Below, piece after piece: positions 42,896-46,197 of a DNA stretch of 46,197 nucleotides (its first letter is position 1; each line of letters begins with the position of its first letter). The notes below the pieces were generated by a model that saw only the letters and a list, made by a program, of their open reading frames with translations, ran no database searches and was not told the DNA's origin. A program made the position numbers and the translations under genes. Source of the DNA: Pseudomonas protegens (GTDB lineage Bacteria > Pseudomonadota > Gammaproteobacteria > Pseudomonadales > Pseudomonadaceae); contig NZ_MOAK01000081.1 of the NCBI RefSeq assembly GCF_003732485.1, positions 295,429 through 341,625 on the forward strand, given 5' to 3'.

Positions 42896-44103
42896 ACGGA
42901 CACTTCTTCCTTGGCTGAGGGGAGTTGCTGGTAGACCGCTTCCAGTTGGGCGGCGGCAACGGTCCAGTCGTGTGCGGCCAGCACGTAGTCGCGTCCGGCA
43001 TCGCCGATGCGTTGCAGGCGCTCGGGGTCGGCCAGGACTTCGGCGAGAATCTGCGCCAGGGCACCGGGGTCTTCGCTGCCCAGGTAGTGCCGGCCGTTTT
43101 CCACTTGCAGCCCCGAGCTGCCCTGGGCCGTCGTGACCACCGGCAAGCCGGCGGCCATGGCTTCCAGTACCTTGAGCTTGGAGCCGCCGCCCTGGCGCAG
43201 AGGGGCGAAGAACAGCGCCGAGCGTCGTTGCAGGTCCCGCAGGTCGGGAACGAAGCCTTGCCACTCGATGCGCGGGTCCGGCCAGCGCTGGCGAAAACTG
43301 TCCGGCAGGGCGTAGCCGCAGATGGCGAAGCGTACGTCCGGGTTGAGCGCCCAGAGGCGCGGCAGGATGTCTTCCAAGGCCCATTCCACCGCGTCCAGGT
43401 TGGGGCTGTATTCGTAGTTGCCGATAAACAGCAGGCGCTGACTGCTCAGGTCCGGCTGGACGGAGGCGTAGTGTCCGCAGTCGACGCCGTTGACCACCAC
43501 TGCGGCAGGCTTGCCGCTCAGTCGGGCCAGGGTCAGGGCATCCTGTTCGGTGACGGCGATGACTTGGGTCGCCTGCTGGAACACCCGACGCTCCCAGCGC
43601 CGGTAACGCCACTGGTCATACAGGGTGAAGGGTTTCGACCAGGCCGGCAGGCGGTCATAGCTGGCGGCGCCCAGGGCCGATTCGACGTTGTGCTCGGTGA
43701 GGACGAAGTCCCGCTGCAATTGCTGCAGCGGTTGTTCAAAGGGCTGGAAACTGTAGCTGTGTTCGATCTGGATCACGTCCCAGGGCTCGCCCAGCAGTTG
43801 GCGAAAACACTGTTGCAGCGGCCCTGCCAGGCCATTGACGTCGGCCAGCATCGGATAGGGCGCGAACAGTACCGAGAGCAGGGTCTTGAGGCTGCGCAAG
43901 GGGCGCCGGGGCAGCACGATCAGACGTTCCAGCCAGGGCTCCAGGGCGGCGCGGGTGGCCTCGTCCAGCGGGGTTTTCGATTGCACCAGCAAGGTGATGC
44001 GATGTCCGCGGGCAGCCAGGGCCCGCAGCAGGTGATATTGCCGGGTCTTGCCGCCGCTGGTGGCGGGCCAGGGCAGGTAGGGCAGGGTCCAGAGGATCTT
44101 CAT
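42886..44103 (-). CDS. GT4-family glycosyltransferase (Stp1-like)
   Basis: This GT-B enzyme of about 405 residues opens with MKILWTLPYLPWPATSGGKTRQ and has NYEYSPNLDAVEWALEDILPRL. The C-terminal part has FAPLRQGGGSKLKVLEAMAAGLPVV with the donor-site glutamate. These are features of the PEP-CTERM/EpsH-associated Stp1-like group. ATG 44103 fits the family N-terminus; GTG codons at 44112 and 44109 are alternatives. It starts 2 bp after the hydrolase stop codon. Confidence 0.88.
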   Translation of the reverse strand: MKILWTLPYLPWPATSGGKTRQYHLLRALAARGHRITLLVQSKTPLDEATRAALEPWLERLIVLPRRPLRSLKTLLSVLFAPYPMLADVNGLAGPLQQCFRQLLGEPWDVIQIEHSYSFQPFEQPLQQLQRDFVLTEHNVESALGAASYDRLPAWSKPFTLYDQWRYRRWERRVFQQATQVIAVTEQDALTLARLSGKPAAVVVNGVDCGHYASVQPDLSSQRLLFIGNYEYSPNLDAVEWALEDILPRLWALNPDVRFAICGYALPDSFRQRWPDPRIEWQGFVPDLRDLQRRSALFFAPLRQGGGSKLKVLEAMAAGLPVVTTAQGSSGLQVENGRHYLGSEDPGALAQILAEVLADPERLQRIGDAGRDYVLAAHDWTVAAAQLEAVYQQLPSAKEEVSVCA

Positions 44104-44105
44104 GT

Positions 44106-45407
44106 TCACCACACCAGGAGTTGCAGGCTGGTTTTCAATGGCACGCTGAGGCCTTGCGGCCCCCTCAAGTCGGTACGGGTTCCGGCAAGTGGGTCGAACA
44201 GCGCGGCGGTGCTGGGCCCGGGAATCTGCACGCTGCCGCCGCTGGCACTCCAGAACATCCAGACATGGGAGCCGTCGGGGCGGGTCCAGGCGATGCTGTA
44301 CAGATCGCTTGGGGCGTTGCTCAGCGGCGGAGGGTCGTCCGGGGTCAGGCTGGGGCCGGTGACGTCGAGAAAGCGCTTGAGGGCGGCGTACACCGGCTTG
44401 GGATCGCCCGCCAGGTCCACCAGGCCGTAGGACTGGTCCCGGTTGCTGGCGCGGGCATCAAGGTCGCTCAGGTTGAACAGGAAGATTCGCTGGTAGTCCA
44501 TGGTCGCCATCAGCGCCAGGCGTCGCAGGGTGTAGTCGGCCTGGCCGTTGACGCCGATCATCGCCTGCATTTCACGCTCGCCGCTGGTGTAGCTCGACCA
44601 GCCCCACTCGGTGGCCCAGACCTGTTGCACGCCGTGGCCGTGCAGGGCGTTGTTGAGGAAGTTGCCCCGTACCAGGAAGTCCTTGGCCGCGGCGTCATCG
44701 CCTTCCGGATACTCGGAATAGGGGTGGTAGGCGGCGATCAGATTCTCATTGCCCAGGCCCTGCTCCAGCAGGTCCTCGAGCATCAGCCCCGGGGTGCTGC
44801 GCATCTGGCTGTAATAGGCCATGCCGGCGGTGGCCACGGGCTTGCCGGGAATGGCCGAGCGGATCGCGTTGGTGGTGGTCTCGAGCAAGCGGTCATAGGC
44901 GTCCGGGTCTGCCTTGGGCAGCCAGACGATATTGGGCTCGTTCCACACCTGCCAGGTGTTCACCTGGGGATAGCGCTGGGCGAGCATGCGCATGCGCTGG
45001 GCGAAGACGTTGAAGTCCTTGGGCGGGTACTGGTCGGAAGGGCTGGCGCCGGCGGGAATGTTGGCGGCAAAGGGGGCCGAGCCCACCAGGTAGGCCAGGA
45101 TGTTGTACTGGCGGCTCTGCATGGCCGTCATCGCGCCATCCAGGGCATCGAGTTGCAGGTCGTTTTCGCTGGGCTCGATCATCGCCCAGTGAATCGACAG
45201 GCGGACCCAGTTCAGGCCCAGGGCATCGAGGCGATCCATCTGTTTCTGATAGACGCTGGGAGAGAAATACTGGAACTGGGCGTTGACCCCGAGAAAGTCC
45301 TTCCACACTACCGGTCGCGGTGCCCGCAGGTTGTTGTCCGCCAGGGCCGGCCAGGCCAGGCAGGCCAGGATCAGCAGCACGCTGCCCGATCTACGTAGCC
45401 TATACAT
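44106..45407 (-). CDS. PslG-like secreted glycoside hydrolase (GH39-type)
   Basis: This 433-aa protein with a signal peptide (about 1-23, cleaved after ALA) has a clan-A TIM barrel. Acid/base Glu157 lies in VWNEPNI and the nucleophile Glu267 in VWATEWGWSS. The 110-residue spacing is nearly that of the PslG pair as I remember it (Glu165/Glu276). A small C-terminal beta domain follows. Such hydrolases act in the periplasm on their own operon's polysaccharide, for trimming or release. ATG 45407 is chosen because it begins the signal peptide and follows TGGAGA. It overlaps the upstream glycosyltransferase by 8 bp. Confidence 0.88.
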   Translation of the reverse strand: MYRLRRSGSVLLILACLAWPALADNNLRAPRPVVWKDFLGVNAQFQYFSPSVYQKQMDRLDALGLNWVRLSIHWAMIEPSENDLQLDALDGAMTAMQSRQYNILAYLVGSAPFAANIPAGASPSDQYPPKDFNVFAQRMRMLAQRYPQVNTWQVWNEPNIVWLPKADPDAYDRLLETTTNAIRSAIPGKPVATAGMAYYSQMRSTPGLMLEDLLEQGLGNENLIAAYHPYSEYPEGDDAAAKDFLVRGNFLNNALHGHGVQQVWATEWGWSSYTSGEREMQAMIGVNGQADYTLRRLALMATMDYQRIFLFNLSDLDARASNRDQSYGLVDLAGDPKPVYAALKRFLDVTGPSLTPDDPPPLSNAPSDLYSIAWTRPDGSHVWMFWSASGGSVQIPGPSTAALFDPLAGTRTDLRGPQGLSVPLKTSLQLLVW

Positions 45408-46197
45408 GTGCAGCGTCTCCACAGGCATCCGCGAACACCCGGGCAAAGCGTTCGGCGGTATGGCTCCAGACCCGTCGGGCACCTATCACCCCGGCGTGTT
45501 CGGCCCAGCGCTCCACCCGTTCGGGGCTGGTGCACAGGTGGCTGAGCTCGGCGGCCAGGGCCGCGACGTTGCCCTGGGGAAAGATCACACCGTTGTCCTG
45601 GGCCACTTCTTCGGCGAAGGAGCGGGCGTCGGAGGTGATGGCCCCGCGTCCGCAGGCCACCGCCCAGGACAGGGCGCCGCTGGTGCCGCGCAGCTTGCCC
45701 AGGACCTTCAGCTTGCTCGACTCCCGATAGGGCAGGACCATCACATGGTGGGCCTGTATCACCTTGGGGATGTCCGTGGCCGGCAGGTCCAACTGCCAGT
45801 CGATGTTGTCCTGCAGATTCAGGCGCTGGATGTGCTGGCGCAATTGCTCGAGGTAGCTGCCGACGCTGCCGAAGGCCATTTCCGGCTCACTGCCGCCGGC
45901 CAGGGTCAGGCGCAGGTTCTGGCGCATCCCGGGTTGCTGGGCGAAGGCCATGGCCAGGGCGTCCAGCAGGTCCTCGATGCCCTTGCCGCGGTAGATGAAA
46001 CCGAAATACAGCAGCTTCAAGGGCGACAGCGGCGGCAGCGGCTGTGCCGGGATCGCCAGGTTGCCGTGGGGGATCACCACCATCTGCTCCGCTCGCAGAC
46101 CCATGCGTTGGCGCAGGCACTCACCACCGGCGTGGGTCAGAGTGATCAGCCGGTTGAGGCTGCGGGCCAGTTGTTTTTCCTCGTACAGGCAGATCGG
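45400..46197 (-). CDS. GT4-family glycosyltransferase, N-terminal part missing
   Basis: The frame is open from the right window edge to TAG at 45400-45402 (265 codons seen). The part seen contains the acceptor-donor linker (THAGGECLRQRMG, VIPHGN), LLYFGFIYRGKGIEDLLDAL and the donor site VLPYRESSKLKVLGKLRGTSGALSWAVACG. The usual EX7E region is replaced by this variant. The gene start lies outside. It is the upstream-most visible member of the exopolysaccharide operon. Confidence 0.87.
   Translation of the reverse strand, partial: PICLYEEKQLARSLNRLITLTHAGGECLRQRMGLRAEQMVVIPHGNLAIPAQPLPPLSPLKLLYFGFIYRGKGIEDLLDALAMAFAQQPGMRQNLRLTLAGGSEPEMAFGSVGSYLEQLRQHIQRLNLQDNIDWQLDLPATDIPKVIQAHHVMVLPYRESSKLKVLGKLRGTSGALSWAVACGRGAITSDARSFAEEVAQDNGVIFPQGNVAALAAELSHLCTSPERVERWAEHAGVIGARRVWSHTAERFARVFADACGDAAHV

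Noticed and set aside
42896-43612. N-terminal extension of the GT4 protein at 41795-42895
   Set aside because: The upstream part lies within the other glycosyltransferase gene in another frame. The family N-terminus begins at 42895 with a ribosome binding site.

Overview
The window looks like chromosomal DNA of a Pseudomonas, most likely of the P. fluorescens complex (P. protegens / P. chlororaphis type). The evidence is the high GC content, the typical pseudomonad REP palindromes near 23.8 kb, and a gene order tpm - htpX - alaA - msrB - gpx - ospR - sagS that matches my memory of the P. aeruginosa PA2832-PA2824 neighbourhood. No tRNA, rRNA, insertion sequence, prophage or CRISPR array is visible. 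Both window ends cut through genes.

Region 1 (1-9.05 kb) is conserved housekeeping and oxidative-stress DNA. It holds a LigB-type dioxygenase (partial), thiopurine methyltransferase, the HtpX membrane protease, alanine aminotransferase AlaA, methionine sulfoxide reductase MsrB, a glutathione peroxidase overlapping an OhrR/OspR-type MarR regulator, the hybrid kinase SagS, a DUF815 ATPase and a free-methionine-(R)-sulfoxide reductase. A near-perfect 28-bp palindrome overlaps the gpx-ospR promoter and is the obvious operator of the thiol-based repressor.

Region 2 (9.05-22.4 kb) is a five-gene, one-direction surface-adhesion block on the minus strand: TpsB outer-membrane pore, TpsA filamentous-haemagglutinin-like adhesin (1652 aa), NarL-type response regulator, BvgS-like HK-REC-HPT hybrid kinase without a sensor domain, and a large Cache-HAMP-HD-GYP protein with an unusual insertion. 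It resembles the Bordetella FHA/BvgAS pairing with a c-di-GMP output gene added. A 767-bp AT-rich spacer lies upstream of it.

Region 3 (22.4-34.8 kb) is mixed: dGTPase, REP elements, an EAL-YkuI_C c-di-GMP phosphodiesterase, a YqjK/YqjE/YqjD membrane-protein operon, an Amt-type ammonium transporter, a KefB/YbaL-like cation/proton antiporter, two adjacent acyltransferase-3 membrane proteins, a small glutaredoxin-like protein, an SOS-box-controlled UmuD-like protein whose catalytic Ser-Lys dyad is lost, an unknown small protein, an RluA-type pseudouridine synthase and a YgdI/YgdR lipoprotein.

Region 4 (35-46.2 kb) carries moaB-moeA (molybdenum cofactor), a small membrane protein, and a tightly packed minus-strand exopolysaccharide operon that runs off the right edge. 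In transcription order the operon holds a glycosyltransferase (partial), a PslG-like glycoside hydrolase, two more glycosyltransferases, a Wzy/O-antigen-ligase-type polymerase, a hexapeptide acetyltransferase, a MurJ/Wzx-like flippase and a GT2 rhamnosyltransferase-like enzyme. Together with SagS, the HD-GYP and EAL proteins and the TPS adhesin, much of the window concerns attachment and biofilm formation.
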